Part shown: positions 34,276-47,000 of the stretch, piece by piece | How the letters are laid out: every line of letters starts with the position of its first letter | Numbering within the stretch: position 1 is the first letter of the stretch | Assembly: GCF_023278565.1 (NCBI RefSeq) | Contig: NC_064681.1 | Span: forward strand, 1,860,001-1,924,000 | From: Colletotrichum lupini | Lineage: Eukaryota > Ascomycota > Sordariomycetes > Glomerellales > Glomerellaceae | Direction: 5' to 3' | Length of the DNA stretch: 64,000 bases | The notes under the pieces: model-generated | Database searches by the model: none | Told to the model about the DNA's origin: nothing | Seen by the model: the letters and a program-made list of their open reading frames with translations, nothing else | Made by a program: the position numbers and the translations under genes

Positions 34276-36824
34276 CACACAGACACACACGTAAACGCCA
34301 TCATCTTAACAAGAAACAACAACACCGCCCAATCAGCGAAGAAGGCCCAGCCACACTCCTTCTCTTCAGCCCCGCCACTCACCTCCCCTCAAGATCATCT
34401 TAAACGAACCTCATCCTATGAATATCCCGTAAGCTAAGCTATCTACCCACAGATTAGGTTTCATAACATAGACCACCAAATGAGTGGAACGATCCATGAC
34501 AGGAGGGGAGGGGTTGCGAGGAGGAGGAGGAGGAGGAGGGAGAAGCAGAAGAAACTTTCCGTGGTTCCCCAGCAGCGTAACCAGCCAACCATCCATCAGA
34601 ACCCAAACTGCCGGACGGGGGACAGACGCGCAACACACACGAACGGGCTGACGGGTTCACCACCACACCCACACACCCGGCGGATAGGACCGACCGAACA
34701 AATCTAGGAAAAAGGGAAACTAAGCAAAAACGCCACCGGATTACCTTGACTTCACTACACACACCACAAACCGTTTCCACTCTCTACTACTGCTGCGGTG
34801 TAGTCACACACAACCCCCCTCTCCCTATAATTCTGCAACGCTATACCCCCGTACACGTGCAGACACGAACTTTGGCCCCCAAAACCGCACGCAACGCACG
34901 TCAGCAGGGAGAGCAGAGCCCGTAACCTAACCCCAAGATTGTATGCACGCTCTATGCCTGGGACCCTTATTCGTCCTACGATAACCGCCCTTTCCCACCC
35001 AACGACTAGAATCTTTGAAAAAAGACAACGTTGTCTAGGCCCCCCTAGGTTCTTCTCGGCCCCTCTTCTAGCTTACCTTCTAGAAGGGGTGTCTGTCATA
35101 CGGATTTACGGGTTTTTGGGGCGGCCGGGTCGGCTGAGGTCGCCCCAACCCATCCGCATACACACGAGACTAAGTATGTAGTGTACAGATAGCTGCAACT
35201 GACAACCAACCAACATACATCTTCTGCGACCACCATGGCGAAGCCAACCAAGCCAGCGGAAACCCTTTCCAAGGCCCATCAAGAAAAAAGACCACCCCAC
35301 CCGCCATTGTAGCTTCAGAAACCTTCCATAATTTCTTCTCACGAAAATGAAAAGCCCGAGAAACCGTATCCAATCCGCCCTCACAAACGGACACCGCCCG
35401 CCAACCAAACCCCCAATGGAACACCCACACACACACACCCCTCCATCACACCGCACCCAATGATCCCGATTCCCGCTTCCGCCACCCCCTTTCAAGGCAC
35501 CACCACCTCCACCACCACCACCTCCCGGGCTCACGGGCTCGTGGTACCAAAAAAAACAGAGAGGTACGCAACAACACCACATCAACCTCGAAGGAAAAAC
35601 CGTTGCCGACCGACTTCCCGGGTTTTGAAGCGGGTTCCAATGGTCCGTCCGTGCTTGGCAAATTGTCTAGACCCGTACCACGGTAGCCGACAACTCAATC
35701 AGAACCAACAATCCCGTTTTCTGTCCAAACTTGCTTTTTTGGCACCTCGGCACGTCTTGACAGTTTTGGAATTAAGACATCCCACAGGTTACGTTACACC
35801 AAGTGACATCGTCGGGGGAGGGAAAACCACGACTCAGTCTTCGTCAACTACCGCTAGAAGGAAGAAAAAGGTCAGATGAGATTATTCTCTTAGTGTAGGA
35901 CCACCCCGAAGATTCGGGCCGATGATACGTTCTCGGACATTTCACGGTAATAGGTCGATCACAGTCTCATATGACACAATTGGGGAAAAAGGGACAATAG
36001 CCTATCCAAAAGCCAAGGTTTGGGGTCGGAAGCCCGTTCTTTGGGTATACTTTGATAAAAAGTACCAAGTGGTAGTAGTATGAGTAAATGATGATTCGTG
36101 AGAGATGGCAAGAAGGTGATGATGAGATGAAAGGAGAATAATTCGCTTTCCGCTTGTAGGCTAATCCGCCCACCCTGATTGGACCCGTCTTGTCGGTTCT
36201 GGTCCGTACGCCTAGTATTACTGCTCTGTTCTTTGTCGCTGCAATGCAACTCCTCTGCTTCATTCCAAGCCGCCAGACTCCGATTCGTCCCGTCTTCCGC
36301 GATTATGGCCTGATCCACCCCCTCCTCCCAATCCAGGTGCGTCAGGGTACGTCTCCTCTCCCTCAATTCTTTCTTTCTTTTCTCTTCGAAACAGGCTAGT
36401 TGTATGCAGTAGGTAAAGGTCGCTTCGCTCGGCAGTAAAAGGTACTTTTGTTTGGTCGAGACAATGCTGGGTCGTGATCGCATGGTGCGTGAATGCTTCT
36501 TGTTCATCGTCATCCCTCTGACTGGTGGTCAAGACAGAGGGGTATGTATGGCAGCGGCGGAATAAAAGGTATGATGTGATGCAGATGATGATGGTGGTGG
36601 ATAGTCGTGTAGTGTCGTTGTAGTGCAAGAAAGAAAAAGATGTTGAATGCATGTGCGACATGAATAAATCGGATGAAGGACTTGTGAAGCGCCGTAGAGA
36701 TGGAGGTTGACCAGTAAATGCCGTAGGCTCGCTAGTAGAGATCCACCACTCCGCCAAATCCAAGAGCCTCCAATCCAACTCAATCAAGTCGGACGGTGTA
36801 AAAAAGTCATGGCTGGCTGTGTCG
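34276..36824. other. 2.5-kb intergenic region with purine and C-rich tracts
   Basis: No convincing gene. It contains a purine run of GGA repeats (about 34499-34555), CA-rich stretches (about 34635-34680 and 35425-35455) and a run of CCACCA units near 35500-35522. ORFs here are driven by these simple repeats. Confidence 0.5.
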
Positions 36825-38033
36825 TCACTTGAGTTTTAGACTCTCGATCTTGGCCTGTATGCTCTTGAGTATCTCTGGGTCTGGCTCGGGTTCGACCTTG
36901 CGTGGCTTCAGACGAGAACAGTCGACACACTTCTCATGCTGACATTTCTTGCATGCGGTTCCATCTTCCACACCTCCAGGGTATATCGTCTTGCACTTAT
37001 GGCATTCATGATGCGGCACAGCATTCGGACCAAATTCGTCGCCAGGGTAACCAAACGGATACTTGTCCTTCTTGGGCCTGATAAAATGTTAGCTGTCAGT
37101 CTCGACACACGGAATGGTGCAACATACGGGTCTCTGGGACAATCAGTGCAGCGGTTGTGGCTGCACTTGGAGCATGTCTTGCTACCAGCAGTGAACAGCG
37201 TCTGGCACTCGTGACAAGTTCTCCTGACCCTCTGACGCGGCTTCTTGTAAATGAGATCCTGTCCTCCGGTCTTGCTGGGGCGCTTGAGGACAATGTCCTT
37301 TGCGTTCTTGGCGTCGTAAGAGTAGTCGGGAACAATGGGTGCGTTCTCCTTCTGAGCCTTGAGAATGGCGGCCCGCTTCTCCCGGCTGGCGATGCGCTCG
37401 GCCTCGGTTCGCTTGGGCGGGTGGCGGACGCACTTGGTGCAACGAACGTGCTGGCAGCCCGGGCACTCTTTGGCGGCAGCAAAGGTAGCATTGCACTTGT
37501 GGCAGGTTCGGTGTACGCGCATACGAATGGGCTTCTCGACGCGGAGAGCAGTGCCCTCGGTAGAGATCCACTCGCTCTGCTTGATCTCGAGGCCGAATCT
37601 CTCGCCCAACTTCCTGGCGCGCTCCTCAAACAGCTCGGATCGGGGAACCCTGGTGACGCCCTCGAGATCCTCGTACTTGCTCTTGGGGGCCTCCTTCTTG
37701 GTGGTGTCCTTGGCGGTCTCCTTGGTGGTGGTGGCAGCGGCAGGTTGCTCGGTCGCAGGGGCAGCGGTGGATGGGCTGTATGCACGTTAGATAGGTAAAG
37801 CAGGCAGGGTACCGTAACACCAAAAAAGAGTTGAAGATAACAAAGCATGCGAAATATCTTGCTTACCCAGGGGTAGCGGCTTGCGCAGCAGACTGCTGTC
37901 CAGTGGTAGACAGGGTCGACATGCGCTTGGAGCTATCGCCTCTCTTGAAGACAGTTTTGGCGCGAGACAGAATCTTGCCCAAACCCTTCTTCTCCTTCGG
38001 GACCGAAGGCCCGGCCTGTGCTGGCGAACTCAT
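36825..38033 (-). CDS. Hypothetical triple zinc-ribbon-like Cys-rich protein
   Basis: No named family recognised. Three exons on the minus strand, 37867-38033, 37128-37775, 36825-37077, give 355 aa. Introns are 91 and 50 nt, GT-AG. After a basic, low-complexity N-terminus come three related Cys-rich blocks: one at CHKCNATF with CPGCQHVRCTKC; one at CHECQTLF with CSKCSHNRCTDC; one at CHKCKTIY with CKKCQHEKCVDC. Each has three CxxC pairs plus His, so each could bind zinc. The third block is created only when the last intron is removed, which supports the model. The linker KNAKDIVLKRPSKTGGQDLIYKK and the blocks are Lys/Arg-rich, suggesting nucleic-acid or protein binding. The very long gene-free region lies upstream of its start. 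Confidence 0.84.
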
Positions 38034-41000
38034 GTTTAGCGATGTAGTTGCAGGTTTGTGTTTAAGTCGGATCGATTGCGAGAACGTGGGATCCCTGGGT
38101 CAATTGTGGGCTGCTCTGGGGATAGACGGTAGGATCTGCAGTGCACTAAAATCCAAATGAACAGGACCGGATTGCTGCTGTTGTGGTAGGTTTGCGAGAG
38201 GGACAATTGTATTTGAGGGAAACGAGAAGTCGGTTTGTCGTTTTGTAACAAGTCGAGTGTACGGGTGGCGTGGGTGAGGTGTAATGCGAAGATGGGTGGG
38301 AGAAATGGTGCTGTGTGGTTGAGCGATGTTGGTACGTGCAGTCTTAGACAGATGGGACCAGGGACCTGAGGCGATTAACTGGGCGTCGATCGTCGGCGGT
38401 TACAGCGAAGCGGGAAAGTCGAGATGTGAGTGCTGGCGAAAGCAAGATCCTTCGCAAGACGGCGTTTGTCCTCTTCTTGCCGTGACCTTTTTGTGGGACG
38501 GGCGAGAAAGAGAGCAGGAGTCGGATCACGAACGAACTGTTCAAGTTGTTCGGAATGAGTCGGCCTGGGAGAGAGGGTGTGGTGTAAGAAGGGGGAAGAC
38601 GAGGAAGAAGAAGGACGGGAAAGCAAGGTAAGTTGACGGGGAAGAGGTGGTTGAAAGGAAGTGTGGGAAAAAGTGGGAAAACAAGGTGCAGCGAGCTAAG
38701 AGGCAAGGTTGAGGGAGGCTAGAGTCGAGAAGGGCTAGTGCTGGGTGGAAAGGCAGGTGCCAGGCTTTGGTTTGGTTTTCCTTGGTGACTTCCATTGGGG
38801 GGGTGGTGGCTTCTGGACTCTGAGTCTCGTCTTCCATTCTCTATTCGTAAATGTACCTTTACACTACCTTACTGTGTGAGGTACGGGTACACATACCTCC
38901 TCTCCGGGCTGTCTGCAACTAGGTCCTCTTGCAACATTACTCTATCTACCGTAGGGTAGGTCCCTAGCAGGCCTTGCTCTCTCATTACCGATGGCTCTGC
39001 CTCTTTCTTCTCTTGCAGGTTGCGTCTTGCGTCGGGTTGCAGCTCCATGACACGACCAATCCAGTCCACTCACCAACGCCAATGCTAGTTCGGTCCCAGA
39101 CTTTGCAGCTGTCCTCATCCACGCCCGGTGCAGCGCACCACATGTTGATGTTCACGCCCCATGCTCCATGTTCTCTGTATGCCCGGTCGGTCGGCCGGTC
39201 GGTCAATTTGGCGAACTTGATGCAAGATGCAGCGACGTATCTGTGTCTGTATCCGTACCAAGAAGAAACGGCACCACAACACAGCACAGCACAGCACAGG
39301 GTGTCCGTACACTATCCGTACGCAGTGCAGACACAACAGAGGCGTGGGCAGCAGGAAAGAGACCGGGCCAGAGACGGGGCAAGGCGCAAAAGACATACTA
39401 CGTAGGAACCCACCACAAAAAGACCAGACGGCGGCCAAACCAAACATGGACTCCAATGCAGTGGTAACACTAAAAACCCACCTCGCTGGGAAAGTGGTGA
39501 CTGGTCACAGCACGGTGGCTCCCATGGCTCGTCGACGAGTGGAATGGCCCCATGCCGGAGACGAGATCCACAAATGGGGCGGGTCCCCCTCCTGCTGGTG
39601 CTGGTACTGGTGCTGGTGCTGCTAAAGTGTGAGAGGGGTACGTACCTACCTAGCCGTACCGGAGGGAAGGACACACCAGAATTGCGACAGACACCCGACA
39701 GCCCAGAGACACATTCCAGCCAGCCAGCACCAAGCATACCAAGCGTCAGCACAGGCACTGGGACACTTGGGACCGGGGATTGGGACTGCGACTACCACTG
39801 CGACCAGGGGTGTGTTGTGTGTGGAATCGCGAACTGTGTGGATGGGGATGGTCGTGGCGGGTGGGGAGACGACGATACGTACCGCCAGAAACCCATCCCA
39901 GCAACAATCCACAATCCATAATCCACCTCAGAGGCTCAGGTTCTCTCTTCCATTGGGAAGCACGGAAGTTGGGTTGGACGAGGAGCCTGCCCGGAGGACG
40001 GGAGACGAGGGAGGGGCGGCGAGTGGGCGTGTTGGAAGACAACGACGAACAACAGCAAGGTATGTACATACTCCGTACTGCGTACCTGTCCCGGTCTCTG
40101 CTGCGCTCACCTCTCACCTCTGTGATTGTGAGGTGGTCACTGGTGAATGAACCATGGCCATCGGCTGGCACAAAAGGGTGGAGAAGACGAGGCCCAGAGA
40201 AGCGGGGGGCCCTGGTACCTTCCAATTGGGAAGAATGTCCGAGCTTTTCTGGGTTCTGCGATGTGCGAATCTCTGGCACTGCGAACACTGGGAGAGCGGG
40301 GCGCCCTCTGGGAACAGGAAGACTGGAACCGTGTCCCCCAAGTGGGGTCTGCCTGAGAACCCTGGCAACCCTGTCCAGAACCACCAGGTTGCAGATATCC
40401 CTGTCCCAGGAAAGAGGCACGACGGGACTGTGGGAATTTGCTAGAGGTGGGTCTACAGGCCCCGGGATTCGCACGGAGCTGGCTCTGGAATATGTCCGGA
40501 GCTTAGCCCATCGGGGACGAGGGGGGGAAGTGTCTGTCTCCCTTATCCAATCCCATTCAAAGCCTCTGTCTTTCTCTTGCTCTCCCTCCCATGGGAAGCC
40601 GAGGAACCCAAACTCTTTTGAAGGTAGTGTTCGTTCCTGAGTCTGACATCCGTGATACACGTCTTAGCTAAGACCCCTCCCCTCATCGTACATACATTGT
40701 GCCTCTGCGAACTTGCAGCACCAGGAAGTAAGATGTGCAGAGTCTGGAACCTGGCTGATTGCATTGCATGTGAGGCTCAGAGACAGACACAGGCACACAC
40801 AGGGAGTAGGACTTTTTCGAAGCCTGAAGGAAAACGACCTCTCGAAAGACATTCTCGTTGCATCCGCGGAGAAGAAACAAAAACACATGTACCGGTACGC
40901 CTCACACAAACAAACAAACACCCACCATCCCATCCCGCATCGTCGGGTGCGCTACCTTGGGGGGAGAGGCTCGGCATAGGCATAGGCTATATTAACATGC

Positions 41001-44000
41001 TCCTTACTGTCCCTCTAACTAAAGCCAGCTCACGCCCCCAGGTCATGGTTGTTGGTTGTCCAGCTGCCCAGGTGGAAAGAAACCTTCAGAAGGGGCGGTA
41101 AGCGATCAGCTAGCCTAGCTTGCCTAGAAAGATGGCGCGCGCCATTGCTCATATCCAGGCGTTCCGTAGCGTACTTGTTCCCACATTGAGTACCTCTGAG
41201 CAACCAAGGTGTACTATGGAAGACTGGGTAGACAGCTTTTTGTGGCTGATGCAAAAGTACCCTACCAAGCCAACTAAGCCCTGGATTACTATGGCCCAGA
41301 CTCTGCGAATAGGGATATGGGACTGTTCGTTTGTAATTAAAAACTTTGAGGAAACCCCCCCTCAACTTTGTGGCTAGGTTGTTAGTTTTCAGCCTTCCCG
41401 TCCACATCCCTTCTTAGGCTCTTAGCATTCCAGCCGCTGCTGGACCTGTCTCATTGATCAATTAGATTCCGGATGGGAAAAGGGCGGTAAAGGCCAAGGA
41501 AGAGAACGGGCGTACGGGACCCGAGAGAGAGGAATGGGAAGAACGGGGTTGTGTGTTTGTTGGGTTGGGGACCAGAAAGCTGGTGTTGAAGAAAAAGCCG
41601 GCAACCAGAACCTCGGATCGAACGAGAAGAAAGACAAAAAAAAAAAAAAAGGTCGAAACGGATTCGTCAATTGGCTGCACACCTTTTTTTGTCGTAAGCG
41701 ATGTTGCTACTCCGTACAGTACCTACCATTAGAGATGTCATTTGCGGGCTGCGAAATCTAGATCGACGCGGCGCAATCAGAAAAAAAGGGGAGATTGAAA
41801 AAAAGAAAATAAAAAAGAGACCAGACCAGACAGCTACGAATTGTACGGAGTATCACCGACCACCTTATTAGTCCTAGTCCCTTCAACCTGCGGTATGTTG
41901 TGCACCACTTACTCCGTACCTCATCCTAAGGTACGGATACCTATCGTTCGAACGGGACGGACGGGGGGCCCGCCATCTTTCTGATAGCAAGCCGGACCCG
42001 AAATGGTTTAGTCGGACGGGCCTCCCTTTCCCTTCTTTTTTACCTTCCCGCACCGGGTCGCGGATATAAGTGTACTCTTTCTGGGCGTGCTAGCCCAGAT
42101 GCGCAGTAAGGTAGATGCAAGAGGACGCTTTCCCCGGCGCCCCGTTCCTCGGCCCATCTCCATCCTGTGGTTCCTGTGGTTCCTGTGGTTCTCGAATCTC
42201 AGAAAGGGTTATCCGTACGTACTTAGTTGAGAGGTACGGAACCGGGTACCGCAACGTCCTCCACTTTGTTTGACCGATGCGATATAAGATGCAGGCGCAG
42301 GTCGCAGGAAGATACGGGAAAACCCACACCACTACCAAACAAAAAGGGGAAGAAACAAGCGTACGGGTTGGTCGTTCATTGAATGAGCCGAGGAACCTCC
42401 ACTTCTTTTCGTTGTCCATCCGAGCTTTTCGCGCGACATCTGTTCCCCCCCTTGGTTGAGTCTGGCCTGGGCTGATAATATCCGTTCACGCAACGAACTA
42501 GCAACGACACCCGGGAAGTAAATGCGAAACCCCATGTCAACCATCTGACGAGAAACCTGCGTGAGGAGCCAGAAGTGAGCCGCAGCCCGACAGGCCTTTG
42601 CGTGGCTTGGGGGCCGTCCTCCCCAAGCTGGAAAGAGTAACCCGCAAGAATCAATCAAGCAATGGGATTGGACACTTCATCGGAGACCAAGGGGAAGGAG
42701 GGGGATTAAAGTAAAGTAAGGCATCACGGCATCTCGCCTCGTTGGAAATCCAACCTCTAAGCTACGTACCCTTGCCCCCCTCCTCTTTCCCTTTGGGAGC
42801 CAGGCCAATGGAACGAGATGTCGGACCTAGCGTCCCCAAAGAGGAATACACCGTTCTCCGTACCTGTTCGTACATGTATTGGGGTATCGTGAGGAAGGGG
42901 GGAGGACAAGCGCGTGGTCCAGCGATCAAACGTTCAGGTACGGAGAATAGGTAGACACGCCTCTTTTTCGAGGAGAGGCTAAATGCGGGCGGTTGCACCT
43001 TGTTCATTTCAATGTGCATCCATCGTACCTTATCATCACCTCCCTCTTCCTGCTTTCCCTCAGTACGTGCGCCAAAGACGATTTGAGCATCCGGACGACT
43101 TCAGAGAGTTGGACTGCAAACGATACGTACTTCGCAATGTAATAAGACTGTTTCCTTCTGGACTACGTACCCAGGCATTGCTCCGTCTATCATCCGAGAT
43201 TCCGTCCCTTGCTGATCAGGGCAAGTTCTCTTTAGAAGTTCAGAGTCTAGACTTCACAACATGGCCCCATCTTCCAGCCAAACGAAATCTCTATTAGGTT
43301 ATTAGTGAGGTTCACTTGCGCCGCGATGTGACTTCTAAACCGTCAGGCCTCCCCCTCGTCGCCCCCTCGCACCATTCCAATCCCAACCGAACCCCCGGGC
43401 GGATGGTATTCCCGTCCATAAACCGACGACGATCCCAGTACTTCATCCCCGAGACCACCCACCCCAGGATCAAGAAAATCCCGTCAAAGGGGAAAACTTC
43501 ACGTTCCACAATCCCGAGGAGAAGGATAGGATGGCAGCAGTGGTGAGGCGAAGCAGCGAGGTAAGGGTTGGGTGAGAAAAAGGAAGAGGGCGAGGAGGGA
43601 TTGAAATTCCGTTACCAACAGGAAGGATTGGCGAATCCATCTTGGCAAAAGCCCGACAAGCCGCAAACCTGCCTGCTGTTCGGCCCTCGTGTTTATTCGT
43701 CAGAAGTCTCCGCTTTACCGCTCCTTTACCTCCTCGTTGTCAGCACGTGTCAGATATGAGTCGATCTGGGGTGTGTATCCGTATGTGTGTGTGTGTGTGT
43801 GAGTGTGTGTGTGAGTGTGTGTGTGGTGTCCTAACGAGCGGGCGGTCTCATGAGCCCGCAGGCGGAGACTGGTTTTCCCCTTGCTCATGGCAAAAGCCCA
43901 TTTCAGGTTGCGACCTATTTTTCCTCCAGCGGTTGGGATTGTTTGCTTATTCTTCTCTTGAAATGCTGTCTTGTCTGTCTCACTCTCGTCACAGTTGGTT

Positions 44001-47000
44001 CTTCTGTCGGACTTGTCTCTGAGCCCACTGAGGTATCCGTAATAACCCCGTTTGCCCATTGTCCGGATACCCGATAGACTGTCCCACGTATCTGGGTGCC
44101 CTGCACTAGCCACTTTCTTATGGGTTGGTCTTTTAGGTTGGGTTTTCTCGTCGCCGGAAGGGGGGATTTGCACTGTTGGATCCCTTGGACGGGCTGGTGT
44201 GGATTTCACGTTTGGGCGGATAGGACAGGGATTGAACGGGGGCCTGGCATTCGGTACGGTTGGGCCACTTCTTTCCAAAGCTCCCGGTGTATGCGTGTGT
44301 TTTTGGGCTGTCTATTCTGTTCCAGTGTCATTTACTACGGAGCAACACTGCTCATACTGTATCTCACTCTCATGAGATTCGTCGGGGGGAACGGGACACG
44401 ACTCTCTGGGCGCATCGAGGCCCAGGCGCTCTGCGGAGACGGAACGAGAGACGAACTCGAGATTTTCCATGGGCCCATCAGAGATTCAGAGCCCAAGCAC
44501 CGGGGCGATGCAAGCGCACTGCACATTTCATCCCGTCTTCTCCAGCACAAACCAAACATGAGCAGTCGCGGGATTATGTAAGGAGCGATCTGGACCGACC
44601 CGTCTATCAACCTTAGTCCTGAGGTAAGAGGAACCTGTGCAAGGTGTACCTGGATACTTGAGGTACCTGCTGCGTAAGGACTGGGTCCAAGCCTGTGTAA
44701 ACAGCGCTGGAAGGACCGACTTCCCGAGACGCTCTGTCGCTTCATCGCCAGATGCCCCAGAGGTACTTAGCCTGCCCACCTCACGATGTATGGGGCAGGA
44801 GCCAGAGTGCGAGAGCAGGCGCAAGAGAAAGAGCAAGAGCAGAACTTCGGCAATCGCCAGCATTGGAAGGAACCAGCAGCAGCGACAAGCCAGGCAGAAG
44901 GAGCCACGAACGGTTGAATTGATGAATCACCGCCAGGCCCCTGCTGCGTTACCTCTCGCAGGGCTTGAGTATCGTACGCTTCCAGCCCGGTCATCTAGCC
45001 TGATGCTCCCGTCAAATCCCAAACTCCTTTCGACTTCCAAGCTTCCAGCCCCCAACTCCTCGAAAGGCCTTCTCTTTTGGGCCGGCATCCACGCGAACAA
45101 TAACATGGCCTGCTCTTCTCCCCCACTTTCATCTTACGGCCGCAATCATATCTGGTCACGGTTTGTCTCAAGAATACACATTACACAGTGCCCTCGTCAA
45201 TCCCAGCCCAGCGGTCACGACAATGCTTTTTTTTTTGTTCGAGAAGCATTGGCACGGGCGCTTAGCTGTCTAACGCGCAGAGATGCCTTCTCTGACCTCT
45301 CTCCCCCAAATCGCCCGCCTCTTTCAATGTGACCCCAAGGATCTGGTCCAAGGCAAACAGAGAACCACCGAAGCCGAACCAGCTTGTTGGGATACTCACC
45401 CGCGGGAGACGAAAGCAGCGAACGGCACAGCTCGATCAATCAATGCCAATGCACGAGGCGGTCAGACATCACCGCCCGCAAAGTCTCAGCAGCCAGAAAA
45501 CGTCAGACCTGCCAGGCCTGTAAGGCTGTCTTTGACAACCGCAACATGCCCTGTTTGGGCTGCTCTGACCAATGCCTACATACGGACACATACTTGAATA
45601 CGGAGTACGGATACCTTTGCTGTATTCTATTCTAGCCCCCAACTGCGGATACCTATTCGTTCAAAGCTACGAATATAGACACACGTCCACCGCGGACGGC
45701 TACACAGGACACGCCTTTGCTTTCACACGTACTATCTCGGCCGAAGGGGCGCTGGGTTTCTCTCCACCCCTTATTGGTCTCTTGCACCGAAACGACAATG
45801 TTCCATGCGTGCTTCTACGCCATCTTTTGCTTATTGACATGCGCACGTTGAACGACGTACCCATATGTCGACTCATCTTTGTGTCACTACCCATCAGGAT
45901 AGCGGACAGTGTCAAGGTCGAATGTCAAAGTCGCTGTCGACGTTAACCTAGGGTTTCGGCGCCACGCAAACACGAGTACTGACGCATCAGACACGGGTGC
46001 AGCTACAGCTACAGGGAACCATCGCCATACACTTTGCCTCGAATTTACATCACATACACGGTAACCCAGGGACAGCCGGTGTCCACAATGCAGCGACCCG
46101 GCCAAAGGCAGACATCAAATTTTCTGGGCCAGTCAGGCACTCGCCCACTTGCCTGACACTACATAACTATAGAAGAATCATGCCACCCCGCAGCTGCACA
46201 GCGGTGCACCGCATCGCAGGTCCGGAACACCACAAGCTGCATACCGGTGACACCCACTGTTGTCACTCCTCCTGGGCCGGCCTCGGGGAGGCGGGCAATT
46301 CACCCTATGGTTGCTCTGGGTCCGCGCTGCGGGGGCGGGATTCTCGCTTGGAGATATGGCTGAATCGGCCGTAAACGATTTGACGGAACCCTGACGCCAC
46401 GCCACCCGATTTACTTTGCCTCGACACGCGAACCGAAGACGGCCACCTTCTTCTACCCACGCGGCCGGGTCCAATTTCGATATGGCTGCCTCACCAAAAG
46501 GCACATTTTGGGCTTGGGGCGTTTGCAATGGATCTTATCCACGAGCTTACCTAGGCCAGACCCGGCCATCATCTCGGCGGACGATTCAAGTATTCCCACT
46601 CGGCCGACAGCGACTGACAGATTACGAGCTATATCTTCCAAGTTCCGCCTTTGCCAGACAAAGGGGCAAAGACTCCATGACACGGGAATACTAGCTATTG
46701 CCCCTGTTCCCAATCCGGACTGCGAGGCAAAAGTCAAAAGTCAAGATGCAGACCGGCTGCAACAACGTCTTTCAGTGGCAGGTGAGAGATGACACGTCCT
46801 GGTGGACGAGTTGCCGCCAACCTGCCTGTATCCAATCAAGCGTGTCGCCGGCGCTGCAGGCGGGCAACTATTGGTGCAAACATCGTTGCAGACGACCAGG
46901 ACTCTGTAAAGACCTTCTTTCATGGATTAGGTACAGACAGGTGTTTTCGTCATGTGCATCAACCAGCCCCCGACTCAGGGTAAATAGAAGCAACGTGGGA

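Noticed and set aside
35106..35585. 159-codon minus-strand ORF with glycine run
   Set aside because: Produced by CCA/CCACC simple repeats near 35500; no motif, no splice support.
39746..40660. Overlapping ORFs of about 290-300 codons on both strands
   Set aside because: Both strands are open over the same stretch, composition follows simple repeats, no family motif and no consistent exon structure. Typical chance frames in G+C-balanced intergenic DNA.
44637..45332. 231-codon plus-strand ORF
   Set aside because: Low-complexity Arg/Ser/Pro-rich translation with no domain and overlapping minus-strand frames; no evidence of coding.
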